Source: Ottelia alismoides
Lineage: Eukaryota > Streptophyta > Magnoliopsida > Alismatales > Hydrocharitaceae
NCBI GenBank assembly: GCA_037367405.1
Contig: JAZKJV010000680.1
Coordinates: forward strand, 620,001 to 684,000
Direction: 5' to 3'
DNA length: 64,000 nt
Positions within the stretch are counted from its first letter, which is position 1. Each line of letters opens with the position of its first letter. Under the pieces are notes generated by a model. It did not search any database. It was not told the DNA's origin and saw only the letters and a program-made list of their open reading frames with translations. The translations under genes were made by a program, and so were the position numbers. Below, in pieces: positions 1 through 9,802 of this stretch.

Positions 1-1536
1 GCAAAAATACCCTCTTATTTCATTTTCCTTTCTTTTTGACTACTTCGTAGGCCGTGGGGTTTTCCCGGTCATCAGGGTGTCGTCGGGGGTCGGAGAAGGA
101 AGGTTTGGAAACTGATTCGAGATTGGAGATGGTGCAAATCGGCGAGGTTAATCGGGGATACGCTGAGGTCGGTGAAATCATGGGAGGAAGGTGATTTGAT
201 GGAGATCTGATCAGGCGGTGGCGGCCAGATAATCGGAGGAGCGACGGGCGGATTGGGAAAGTGGTTCGTTTTGGAGAAGATGGAGCTGGGTCGTCCGATC
301 GGTCGAGATCGGACGGCCCAAATGATGACGCGTGCCGGGGGTTGGGTTCCAGGCGAGGCACGTGCGTGGCACGTGCCTAGGAGGCACGTGGCTACCACGT
401 GCGGCCCTTTAATTATTTTTTTATTTTTATAAAAAATGAATAATTAAAATGCCAAAAATGGCTGACACTTGGCGGCTCCAGGAACTGCCAGATGCCAGCA
501 CCAGAAAAATCGAAAAAGAAATATTTTGTAAAATGCAAAATTAATAGCAAATGGCCTCGGATCGAAAAAGTTCCTTCATGAAAAATGCTTGTCTCGATGA
601 GATCTACAACTTTTATGAAGATATCAAAACCAAAATCGATCAAATGCACGAAGTGATATTTTTGGGGTATCCCATGTACATAGAATACCTTGATTTTTGG
701 TTTTTGTAATTTTTTGTTATTTTTAAATCAGATATAAATCCGAAAAAAATATGGTAAAATCAAAAATAAATATAGACACATTAATCTAATTTTTTTGGAT
801 TTTATTAATTAAGAAAATGAAGAAATAAAATAAAATACGAAAAAGACCAATTTTGTACAGTCGGTTAGAGAAGACTCGGACTCAATTTGTTTCCTTGATT
901 TCAAGCTTGGTTTGGATTTAGATTTTTGCTTATTTTATAAAACTTTCATCAAAGAAGACAAGCGAAAAAGAAATGAACTAAAATAGGTTAATTATATACA
1001 TGAAATAATAGGTCAAAAACCGATAAAATACAAAATGTACAAAAGAGGTCCAAAACCCAACTTTCACACATGAGCTCTAAATCACTTGAACTTGATCTTA
1101 TTTTGAAGGTAATTGAATGTACATTAGTTCAAAAGTGAGTAGGATTAAAACAGACACTAGATGAGGAAGATATGAGGTTTTTTTAGTCTGAAAATCTTGA
1201 AACTAGAGTTTGGATTTTTGGTCCACTTATTTGGGTTAGTTAATTTTTTGTATTTTTCATTTATTCTTGTTAGTGATATGTACGCAGTGGAGGTGGTTTT
1301 GGGTCATTCGGAGTTAGCATGAATGAGTTAAAAATCCGGGAAATTAAGCTATTTACATGTCATTTTTGGCTTGGATTTTTAGCTTCTTATTTGTGCATAA
1401 ATTAGTGGTAAAATGCAATTCTTATGAAAACATGCATGAATGCTAATTATGCAGAATAGATGCGGAAATGATGTTGATTTTGAGGGATTTGAGCTTACTA
1501 AATGAGATTTAGAGTGATGAATCTGAGATTCATCAA
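1..1536 (-). mobile_element. Right end of an Athila-type LTR (element D1), cut by window start
   Basis: This is the terminal 1.5 kb of a long LTR. It has the order seen in the other long LTRs of the window: a GC-rich block (about 60-410), an AT-rich stretch, a block reading CCCAACTTTCACACATGAGC near 1055, and the family terminus GAGATTCATCA ending at 1536. It abuts sequence that aligns with the leader of a second element (D2), so I read it as an insertion into D2; the right target duplication would be 1537-1541 (ATGAT), but its partner lies outside the window. It differs from the D2 LTR by roughly 30% where I compared them, so the two are not a pair from one insertion. Bases 33-53 match an LTR segment of element C in inverted orientation, so the first 60 bases may belong to something else. 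Confidence 0.7.
359..401. promoter_or_regulatory. Cluster of four G-box palindromes (CACGTG) in the D1 LTR
   Basis: CACGTG occurs at 359-364, 370-375, 385-390 and 396-401. G-boxes bind plant bZIP and bHLH factors in light, ABA and stress responses. The cluster lies in the GC-rich part of the LTR, about where the other elements carry an inverted W-box pair. That it acts as a promoter is inferred from position and motif density. Confidence 0.5.
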
Positions 1537-1791
1537 TGATGCAGAAAATAAAGCTATTCTAATCTCTCTCTCACACACATAAAATTAAAATACAGTCTTC
1601 GTCCTTGCAAATCTTTGATTTGCATCCAAAAATTTGCTCCGAGCTATCTTCAAAAAGAGAGGATGCGGTTAGTATCAAAAGTGAGAGAAAGATGCAAAAT
1701 AAAATAAAATGCAATAAGAAAAAAAACTAACACAGAAATTAATTTCACAAAAATTAATTACAGAAAATATAAAACCCTAAAATACATCGTT

Positions 1792-1808
1792 TTCTGGTAA
1801 CGGTACCA
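1792..1808 (-). other. Decayed primer binding site (tRNA-Asp type) of D2
   Basis: The minus strand reads TGGTACCGTTACCAGAA against TGGCGCCGTTGCCGGGG in element A. The differences are all transitions (C to T or G to A), which is the signature of methyl-cytosine decay. The site sits two bases from the LTR edge at 1811, as in element A. Confidence 0.65.
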
Positions 1809-3665
1809 ATTAATGAACGTCAAATTTGCCTCTTTAATAATCGATAGTTGTCGTAGTTTAGGAGGCAAATTTGGTTCAATAAAAATCGTCATCTTTGAAA
1901 GTTGTGGAATATTTTAACATGGCAAGTATATCAAGGTCGAACACAGGGAACGATGATTTTTAGTTGCGTGATTTGAAATTAAATTAAAAAAATAAGTAAA
2001 TGTCCGATTAATTTTTATGTCAGAAAACAATTAGTAATGTGAGGATGAATATGCAATGCTACAAATAATAGAGAGGATAATTCAGCGTAGGATCCGTGAT
2101 TTTATATGATTTTAATCCAAATAATAATGTTCTAATCCTCAAAATTTAATCGCATATCGAAGGATATAATTTCAAGAGGGATTCAAATTGATCCCAAACT
2201 GCAGGCAAGAAGGTTAATAAATTATGAATAATCCTACAAATGATAATTTATCAGAATTGTCCTCGAATTTTCCTGTAATCAAATCCTTAAATAATTCGAT
2301 TGTTAATCACATGAAAATAAAGGAAAGTAAATTAATTTCCCCTCAACTATTCCCTGCAGAAACTAAATTCTTCAAAGATTAAATTGCAGTCAATGCACGA
2401 AGATTAATCTAACAAAATATTCTCACTCACGCCCCTGTAAATTAAGTCACAAATTTCTCAATATAAGATTGCAAAAATATAACGATAATTGATCATGCAT
2501 ATGTCAATGAAGATCTGCAAATATTAATTATCAATAATTATCCTCTGTTCTTTCCATAAGATATATAATATTAAAGAGCATGGAATAAGCTTCAAAATGA
2601 TATATTATGCGTGAAAATCAGAGTTCAGATTAAAAAGATATGCTATAATGAAGTTCAAGGACTAAAATGTAGTAAAAGTAATTATTTCCCTCTCAATCTG
2701 GTCCATGAAGGACTTATCTGTCAGTCACAAAATTCGGAGGTGTCTCATTGTAATTTTCCCAAGGAGCCATGTGTGGAACACGTGACCTGGGGAAGTTGGG
2801 ACCTTTTTGCAAATTCTGGATCTTTGAAGGGCGTTTGTGCAATTTACCCCTCGCGCACACATTCGTACGAGGTTCGGGCGGACAATTGCTTCTAGGAGGC
2901 TCAGGCTGGTGACAGGTTCAGGCGCAACCTCGATCGACTTGAGCCTCGTAGCTTTGGCTGAGGCTCGGGCGGGCAGTGTGGCAAAATGAGGGTCGCGGGA
3001 TCAAGGGTTGAACCTTTGATCCTACGGTTGTTGGAGGTCGAGGGCCGGAGGCGGAGGGCAAGCGCACCAAGGCAGGGGTTGTGTGCACGATCGAGGAGCG
3101 AGAGTGACTAGCGAAGTCGCTGGTGCCGGCTGGACGCGGGCTGTCGAGGCGGTGCTAGGTGTGGAGAGGGGAGTCGCGGCCGGCTGCGAGGTGATGATGA
3201 AGGCGGAGCCTCACCTTCAGGCTGATGTGGTTAGCCCAAGAGGTGTTGGCATGGTTCGGAGTTGCAATGGCAAGGCGGCCGTCGGCGAAGGTGCTCGGGG
3301 GTGGTTGGGCGACCGAGCACAGAGGGGCGGATGGAGGTGATGGTGATGGAGGCGTTGAGTGCAGGGGTGGTTGATGACAGTGGAGTCGAGAGAAGGAGAG
3401 TACATCGGGGTGTGGAAGGTCAGATGGGTCACCAGGAATGTGGAGAGGGCAAATCACCTCTACTCCGATGATCATTTCAACCTTGGCGGTGAAGCCAACG
3501 GAAGCTCACCCGCTCGCCAATCGAGCATGAGCACAGGAGGGAGACCTACATGGATCACGCCGCGGAAGGTTCGTTGCTAGAGGTGGTGGCCACTGTCACC
3601 GGCCACCTCTCGACTCTCTCTCGATATTGGAGATGGAGGCTGAAGGAGAAGGTCGTTAGAGGGGA

Positions 3666-3678
3666 GGCTTTATAGAGG
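3666..3678 (-). promoter_or_regulatory. TATA-like box in the D2 LTR
   Basis: The minus strand reads CCTCTATAAAGCC, just inside the GC-rich block of the LTR and about 180 bp downstream (element strand) of a G-box palindrome. Position matches the TATA boxes proposed in elements A, B and C. Confidence 0.4.
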
Positions 3679-3852
3679 TTGTAGTAACGGCCGGTGGGGT
3701 ACGAGAGGGTGGAAGGGCATTACACGGGCGGGGTGGAGGCACGCAACGGCGAGGGAGATGGTGGCCGAAGGGGAGGGAACGTTGCATGCAAGGCGGCGGA
3801 GGTGTTGTAGGGTAGGAGAGGGAAGAACAGCTGGAAGGGGGAGAAGGAATGG

Positions 3853-3873
3853 GTCACGTGCTGGGCACGTGAT
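3853..3873. promoter_or_regulatory. G-box inverted pair in the D2 LTR
   Basis: TCACGTGC (3854-3861) and GCACGTGA (3865-3872) form a perfect 8-bp inverted pair with a 3-base spacer, each arm holding a CACGTG G-box. It lies about 180 bp upstream of the D2 TATA-like box. Confidence 0.5.
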
Positions 3874-4961
3874 CCAGGGAGGAGAGAGGAGAGAGGGAGT
3901 GGGGGTGCCGTGTGGCATACCCAGGTGCTGCCATGTGTCACCACAAAAAATTTCAAAATTAAAAGAGGAAGAAAAATAAAAATAAAAAGAAGGAGACCTC
4001 AGATCGAAAATTAATTTCATGAAAGTTGTTCGTCTCAACGAGATCTACGACTTTCTTGAAGGATCCAGGAGCAGAAACGGTCATCTATGTGAAGTGGTAT
4101 TTTTGGTAGTCTCCAAGTTTATAGAAAACCGAGTTTTTTGAGTTTTGTAATTTTTTGGTGGTCTTAAAAAGAGGATAAAATTTATAGAAAAAATGCTGAA
4201 ATATAAGAAAATTAATTACACACTAATCTATTTTTTGGATTTTCAATAAATAAAAAATAGGTAAATAAAATAGAAGTACAAAATACGAGAATTTTGTACA
4301 GACTCATAACGGACACTCGAGCAGAGTCAGTTTCTTTGATTTCAGCCTTGATATAAATTTGAATTTTTATACCATTTAATAAAACTTTCATCAAAGAACA
4401 TAAATGAAAAAAAATAAAATTAAAAGGGTTAATTATATACGTAAAAACTCAGGTAAAAAATAGCAAAAAGATAAAATGCGCAAAAAAGGCCCAAAGCCTA
4501 ACTTTCACATATGAGCTCCGAATTTTAGGAAATTGGTCTTGTTTTGAAGGTATTTGAAAATGGAATATTTAAAAGTGAATAGACTAAAATCGAACCCTGT
4601 ATGAGGGAGATATGTGCATTTTAATCCGTCAGATGTGAAATTTTATGTTGGGTTTATTTGACATTTATTTGAGTTAGTAATTTTAAGTATTTTTTATTTA
4701 ATCTTGTTAGTAATATATACACAATGGAAATGGCTTCGGGCCAATTGAAGTTAGGATGAATTAATTAAAAATATGGAAAGTTAGCAGCTTTTTAAGCTAA
4801 TTTACACTTGGGTTTTTGATGCAATTATGCATGATGAAATGCGAATATTATTAATAAATGTATGAATGCTAATGATGTTATATTGATGATTAAATGCAAA
4901 TGAATTATGGGGAACATAGCCTAATTGACCCATTTTAGCATGATGATTATGATATTCATTA

Positions 4962-5326
4962 CTGTGTGTAGACAAAGATCGTGTGTTGTCGTATCCTGGG
5001 AGCGAATCGCCAGTATCCTACGCACCAGTTTTGTGAGGGTGATATCCTCTCTAAGGACAGTCCATTACATAGATGCTTCGGTGATTTCTAATCTAACCTG
5101 TTTATTTTATTGTTTAATGCAGTTTGTTTATTGCTTTACCTTTCCTGGATCTCGCCCTACTTCATGTTTTTGCTTTAATAATCAGTTCCCATTTGCATTC
5201 TGTAATCGGATAATGAATGGGAAATGTGTTATTATCATGATGTTAATCTGTAATGTTTCTCTCTTTATTCATTTGGATCCGTGTAATTACTATTTAAAAT
5301 CTTCTTTGATGTTCCAGCTCTCAACA
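4962..5326 (+). repeat. 3' portion of the copia E 5' LTR
   Basis: This aligns almost base for base with 33842-34207, including TCGTATCCTGGGAGCG, TCTCTAAGGACAGTCCATTA and TTTGGATCCGTGTAATTA. Similarity stops at CTCAACA in both copies, which sets the LTR end. The two copies differ at many sites, so the insertion is old. Any primer site after 5326 is too decayed to call; AGAGAGG at 5332-5338 may be its remnant. Confidence 0.8.
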
Positions 5327-5362
5327 ATCTTAGAGAGGATATTCAGAATCGATTTTAAAATC

Positions 5363-6270
5363 ATGTCAGAAACAATGTTTAAATCAAGGGTGGATATGAC
5401 AGGTATGTCTGAGAAATCCGGTGGTCAGAACCTCAAGCGTTGGCAACAACGCATGAAGATCTGGTTAACCACAATAGGATTAATATCTATGCTTGAAATC
5501 GATTGTCCTTCAGTGGAAAAGAAAAAAACCCTCACTCGATAGCTAGAAATCACAATCTACGTGGAAGGAAAGCGATCGTATATGTCATGGTTGCATCTTG
5601 TTGGCCCTGTCCAACATGTTATTTGACATATTTTGTTCGTCCACGTAAACTGCGAAAGGGCTATGGGAAGAATTAAATTGGAAGTATAATATTGAAGATC
5701 TTAGTATCGAAAAATACTCCGTTGTTAAGTTTTAAAAGTTTTCCATGGTCGAAGGGAAGTCAGTTTCTGAACAGGTACATGAGTTCTTATTCCTTCTCCA
5801 TGGTCTAGAGGATGCCGAGATGAAACTTCTCTGAAAGTTTCAGGTCATGTGCATCATAGAAAAAATCCCTAAGTCTTAGGAAGACTTCAGTATGATCCTG
5901 AAATACAGGAAGGGAAAATTTTCTATGGATGACTTGATGATGGCAATTGCCATATAAGAGGAACACAGGAAACAAAAGCATGTGGTTCTTGTCAATATTC
6001 AGGCTAAGATAAATTTCATGACCTCGAAGAGCAAGGATAAGAATGGAAAGGGTAGTAACAAAAATAAAATAAAACCAAAGGACAAGATCACAAAAAAGGA
6101 AAAGAATACTCCATGCTGGCACTGTAATTAGGTTGGCTATTGGAAGAAAGAATGTCTATTTTAAAAGGCTCAACCTAAGGCTGCAGATGGGAGTCCAAAA
6201 GTGAACATGATCACTACGGGACTTGGAGTTAGCGAGGGGTATGTCTCTATAAAACCTGAACTATACCATA
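5363..6270 (+). pseudogene. gag: copia gag pseudogene with zinc knuckle
   Basis: The frame opens with ATG at 5363. Its first part holds QRMKIWLTTIGL, the conserved tryptophan region of copia Gag, and ends at a TAG near 5540. Later pieces lie in shifted frames: KIKPKDKITKKEKN (basic) precedes a knuckle at about 6113-6160 reading CWHCN, stop, VGYWKKEC. The CCHC histidine has become tyrosine (CAT to TAT) and one codon is a stop. Copia Gag packages the element RNA; this copy cannot make a functional protein. The stretch 5543-5800 contains several stops. Confidence 0.75.
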
Positions 6271-6280
6271 TTCATGATCT

Positions 6281-6600
6281 AAATGAGTGGCTCGTGGATA
6301 CGGGAGCTAATGTACATATCTGTTCCGATAGAACTTTGTTTTCTTCTTACAAACTTACAGTGGTAGGACTGTGAAGATGGGGAATGATTCTACGGCCAAG
6401 GTGGTGGGGTCATGACAAGTCAACTTGAGGTTCTCCTCTGGACGTGTCTGGACTTTGCACAAGGTGTTGCATGTCCCTGACGTGAAGAAGAATGTTCTAT
6501 CTGGATCCATCTTAGTTAGAAATGGTTTTGAATTGAACTTTAAATGTAATAAAATTGTCATTCTGAGATATGGCATTTTTATGAAAAAGGCTATTTCACA
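6281..6600 (+). pseudogene. copia protease and pre-integrase linker, pseudogene
   Basis: Near 6292 the frame reads WLVDTGANVHICSD, the aspartic protease motif (D-T-G-A) of copia polyproteins. After a frame change, RFSSGRVWTLHKVLHVPDV and VLSGSILVRNGFEL follow; these are typical of the segment between protease and integrase. Around 6600 the similarity jumps to the end of RT, so the integrase and the RT catalytic core are missing. I infer one large internal deletion. Confidence 0.75.
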
Positions 6601-7375
6601 TATTTTGATTTGTTGTTTAGAATTAGACTCCAAAGTTGTAAGCACTCCTTTTGATTCATCCAAAATACTGTTTAAGAATAAAAGTGGAGTACCGATAACC
6701 CAGCTAAGGTATTCACAAGTGATAGGAAGCTTAATGTATCTTGCAAACAGCATGAGACATGATATCTCATTCTCGATTGCAAAGGTAAGTAGATACACTA
6801 GTTGTGTTGACCGTACTCACTAGGAGGCTTTGGATTGAGTAATCAAATACTTGAAGGGAACTATTTCCCTTAGTTTGCATTATAGTAGTCATCCATCTGT
6901 ACTAGAAGGATATAGTGATGCAAGATGGATCGGGATAATAGAGGTATGAGAGTAATGGTGTCACTGGGTACGTTATTACCCTTAGAGGTGGTGCAGTCTC
7001 CTGGAGGTTTGTGAAGCAGACCATTCTATCTCGGTCTACCTTTGAGGCTGAGCTGTGTGCTTTGGACACCACTGGGATTGAGGCTGAATGGCTAAGGGAA
7101 CTTCTTTCAGAAATTCCATGGTAGGTCTGCCAGTTCCCGCGATCTTGGTACATTTTGATAACATGACCACAATTGCTAAGATAAGAGTTCAAATATCAAT
7201 CAGAAAACAAGAAGATGCATACAAATCAGACTTAAGACGTTAAGGGATTTGGTGTCTCAAGGAGTGTTGACTGTGGATTTTGTTGGATCCAAAGACAACA
7301 CAGCAGATATGTTGACTAAGGAACTTGATATATCTTTAGTCTTAAATTCTAGACTTTTGATGTGACTGAGACCCA
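6601..7375 (+). pseudogene. copia RT C-terminus and RNase H, pseudogene
   Basis: The first part reads LRYSQVIGSLMYLANSMRHD and ISFSIAKVSRYTS, the C-terminal RT signature of copia Pol. RNase H follows: YLKGTISLSLHYS, then YSDARW (first catalytic Asp region) and, after shifts, GSKDNTADMLTKEL near 7290, the conserved copia Pol terminus. Stops occur near 6821 and 6836 and frames change around 6930-7000. The YVDD catalytic box of RT is absent. Confidence 0.8.
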
Positions 7376-7915
7376 TTGGGAGTTCCTCTACAGTAGCAAC
7401 CCAACCTATCTGAGTGGAGATCCCACAAAGTAGGTTCAATGTGGTAATAACAAGCTATTTGGAGAAGGTTGGCGCTTTTATCTTATATGCTTATGCATGA
7501 GTGTCTTGTCTCTGGAAGCCTGAGTGCTATTTAAGCTGCAAATTTAGGAAGAGCATAGGCTCTGAATTGGTTCGATCCTTTGGGCTAGATGTTAGCAGTG
7601 CATCCTTGGAGAATGCTACCTATGTGAGTGTTATTGTGGGCCGCATTTAAAGGAAGAGGGTCTTTCCTGAGCACATTCATGGAATAGGATAAGGGTGCAT
7701 GGCTTTTAAGAGCACCAACCCTGAAGATTATACCAAGAACAACACTTTGTTGTTTCTACAGTATACTTTAACACCAAGGTCTGAAGTTCAAGACGTAGTT
7801 CACTTCGTTTCTGCTAAAGTGAAAGTTGTAAACTCAGGTAGAGGTTCAAACCGGAAGGTACCTCTACTGAAAGTAAAGTGTGGCAGTCGAAAGATGTTTT
7901 TCAAATTGATAAATT
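7376..7915 (+). other. 3' non-coding region of copia E
   Basis: This links the Pol remnant to the 3' LTR. A 73-codon open frame (7699-7920) has no recognisable domain. No clear polypurine tract is visible before 7916, so the LTR start is approximate. Confidence 0.5.
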
Positions 7916-8095
7916 TGTGAGGATTGCTTGTATTTAAATTATGTAATTAGGCTTTAATTAGAAAACTTATGCAATTACAATAGGAGCTAATTTGGTATCA
8001 ATTTGGAAACCAAATAGCTTGTAGGAAAAGTTGGGAATTTCCAAATTTGAAAGAACATTTGAGGGAGACTAGTATTTCTAAACTTTTTTTGGGCT

Positions 8096-8102
8096 TATAT
8101 AT
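8096..8102 (+). promoter_or_regulatory. TATA box of the copia E 3' LTR
   Basis: TATATAT lies in GCTTATATATGAATTC, about 180 bp into the LTR, a normal place for the copia U3 promoter. Confidence 0.45.
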
Positions 8103-8334
8103 GAATTCACAACCCAAGTTCTTGTATCAATAGTAGAGAAGAGGAATGGAGGACCACGCACGCCCACACACTCCGATCTGCACCATCTCTGGCTCGAGCT
8201 CGGGCTCGGGAGAGTCAATTCGGATCTCGGATCTTGATACTTTTGCTGTGGATTTGATTTGAGGGGTCGATGAAATTAATCATATGGATTAATTTGAATT
8301 CGGCTATAATGGGAATTTGACTAGACGCAACGGC

Positions 8335-8344
8335 TCATTTTCAG
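8335..8344. repeat. Left target-site duplication of the MULE
   Basis: TCATTTTCAG immediately precedes the left inverted repeat; TCATTTTTAG follows the right one at 33584-33593. Nine of ten bases match. MULEs usually duplicate about 9 bp. Confidence 0.8.
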
Positions 8345-8452
8345 GAGAAAAATTCGCGTATGCCCCTATCTCGGAATGTTTTTCGCCCTATACGACGAGG
8401 ATTTTTTATTTTTGTTAAGTACCATATGGAAGCTGCCTCTTGAATAGGTGGC
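8345..8452 (+). repeat. MULE left terminal inverted repeat, outer part
   Basis: This is the reverse complement of 33476-33583, for example GTATGCCCCTATCT and TTTTTCGCCCTATACG, with few mismatches. It is cut at 8452 by element A and resumes at 28118. Confidence 0.9.
8448..8452. repeat. Left target-site duplication of Athila element A
   Basis: GTGGC here pairs with GCGGC at 28113-28117 (one mismatch). The opposite MULE inverted repeat has a single GCAGC at the equivalent place, which confirms a 5-bp duplication. Confidence 0.8.
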
Positions 8453-9771
8453 TGATAACAGGGTCAATCCATGAGGGTCACCATGAAAAATATAAAAGTG
8501 TTGTCGTTGAGGCGACCCCTCATAGAAGACCGGTGTTAATCAGCAATTAACCCACAATCCAAAGAATACAACAATCAAGCTCAAAACAAATGTGAATTAA
8601 TCTTTATTTACTCTACCACAAAATGTATAATGACAAGTATGTAGAGGTCGAACCACAGAGAGCAACACAAAATGCAATAGCCTACATGTCAATCACAGTC
8701 ATCCTTGTGTGGGTTTTTTTATTTATTATTAAAAGATATTAATTAAGCATATTATATATATAGATATAATATAAATATATTAATTATATGTACCCATAGA
8801 GGGTAAGTATATAGCTGATAATACATGTAATATATATATAGGTATATATAAATATAATAAAATAAATGTATATATATATATATTTCTTTTTTTATGTTAA
8901 GATTAATGAGAATACATATAACTAATCACTTATATATAATATTTTTTTTCCTTTTTTTAGGACATATAGATATATGTACATAAAAGGGGGGTATTAGAAT
9001 ATTCACAAAAATACTCAAAAATAGTCAAAAATTCAGGAAAAGGGTCTTTTTGGAATTTTCATGGTTTTTACTGTTTTTATGGTTTTTGGGTATTTTGCAA
9101 ACATTTTTAGTATTTTTAAATAGCTAAATAATAGCAAACAGTGGACTAGGTACTAGCTGTAACAAAAATAGATATTAAAAATAGCTAACAGCCTCAAAAA
9201 TTTTCCACTTTAATTTTTTAATAACGGTAATAAAATATGGCATACATAGGGCCTGAGTTTATATTTTTCTGATTTTTCTTTGATTTTTTATATTTTTTTG
9301 AAGTTTTTGGGTATTTTTGAATTTTTAAGGTTTTCTTTTTGACATTTTTAGGGATTTTTGGACTGACACTAATATAAGTCAAAATACACCATAGGTAATT
9401 TTTTTGGAATTTTTCGAGGCATTTTCATATTTTTTTGGGATTTTATAAGTCAGACAGGGAATAAAAGACATGTTTTTGATTTTTAATAAATGCAAAAATG
9501 CAACAAAATGCAAAACTAAAAATATGGCGTTCAAGCATGACCAAACAGGAGCTTAAGTCTATTTTTGCAAGATTTTTCGATTTAATATGAAGCATAAAAT
9601 AAATAGACCAAGCCTTCAAAAATTAAATGGCCTGGCAGGGGTATTTTTGCAAATAAAATAGTTGGCAGGGGCATACATGCAAAAACTACAACAAAAATAC
9701 ACTTTAACTTTTATTTTCAGGACCATTTAATAAATACAAGAACCCGGCGGGGTTTAGATGCAAATTTTCAT

Positions 9772-9802
9772 GCGCCTCACGTGGTTGCTGCACGTGAGGT
9801 GC
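9772..9802. promoter_or_regulatory. G-box hairpin in the A 3' LTR
   Basis: CCTCACGTG (9775-9783) and CACGTGAGG (9791-9799) are perfect inverted copies around a 7-base loop; outer bases extend the stem with one wobble. The same structure is at 25354-25384 in the other LTR, and related hairpins occur in element B (43143-43170) and F (37234-37256). Confidence 0.6.

Larger units (their letters stand above)
1537..4961 (-). mobile_element. Relic of Athila element D2: leader fragment, decayed primer site and one LTR
   Basis: Bases 1537-1791 align loosely with the leader of element A (a shared TCTCTCTCAC patch and its surroundings). They are followed by a decayed tRNA-Asp primer site and an LTR running from 1811 (TAATGAAC, expected TGATGAAC) to 4961 (GATATTCATTA, expected ending CA). 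No coding sequence remains in the window; the rest of the element would lie left of D1. The LTR sits inside copia LTR sequence that resumes at 4962. The 3.15 kb LTR is heavily decayed, so this is an old insertion. Orientation is minus because the primer site lies left of the LTR. Confidence 0.65.
7916..8344 (+). repeat. copia E 3' LTR, first part (left of the MULE)
   Basis: The segment starts TGTGAGGATTGC after the 3' non-coding region and holds a TATA box at 8096-8102. It is interrupted at 8345 by the MULE; joined to 33594-34207 it gives an LTR of about 1.04 kb. Only the second part can be compared with the 5' LTR copy in this window. Confidence 0.65.

Noticed and set aside
1..4961. Treating LTRs D1 and D2 as the two ends of one element
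   Set aside because: They differ by roughly 30% where compared, there is no polypurine tract at 1537, and the sequence after 1536 aligns with a leader. Nesting explains this better.
4925..5542. A 205-codon open frame on the + strand
   Set aside because: It runs from D2 LTR sequence through the copia LTR into gag; only the part after ATG 5363 looks coding.
7699..7920. A 73-codon open frame as a third copia gene
   Set aside because: It has no recognisable domain and runs into the LTR; it is probably chance.
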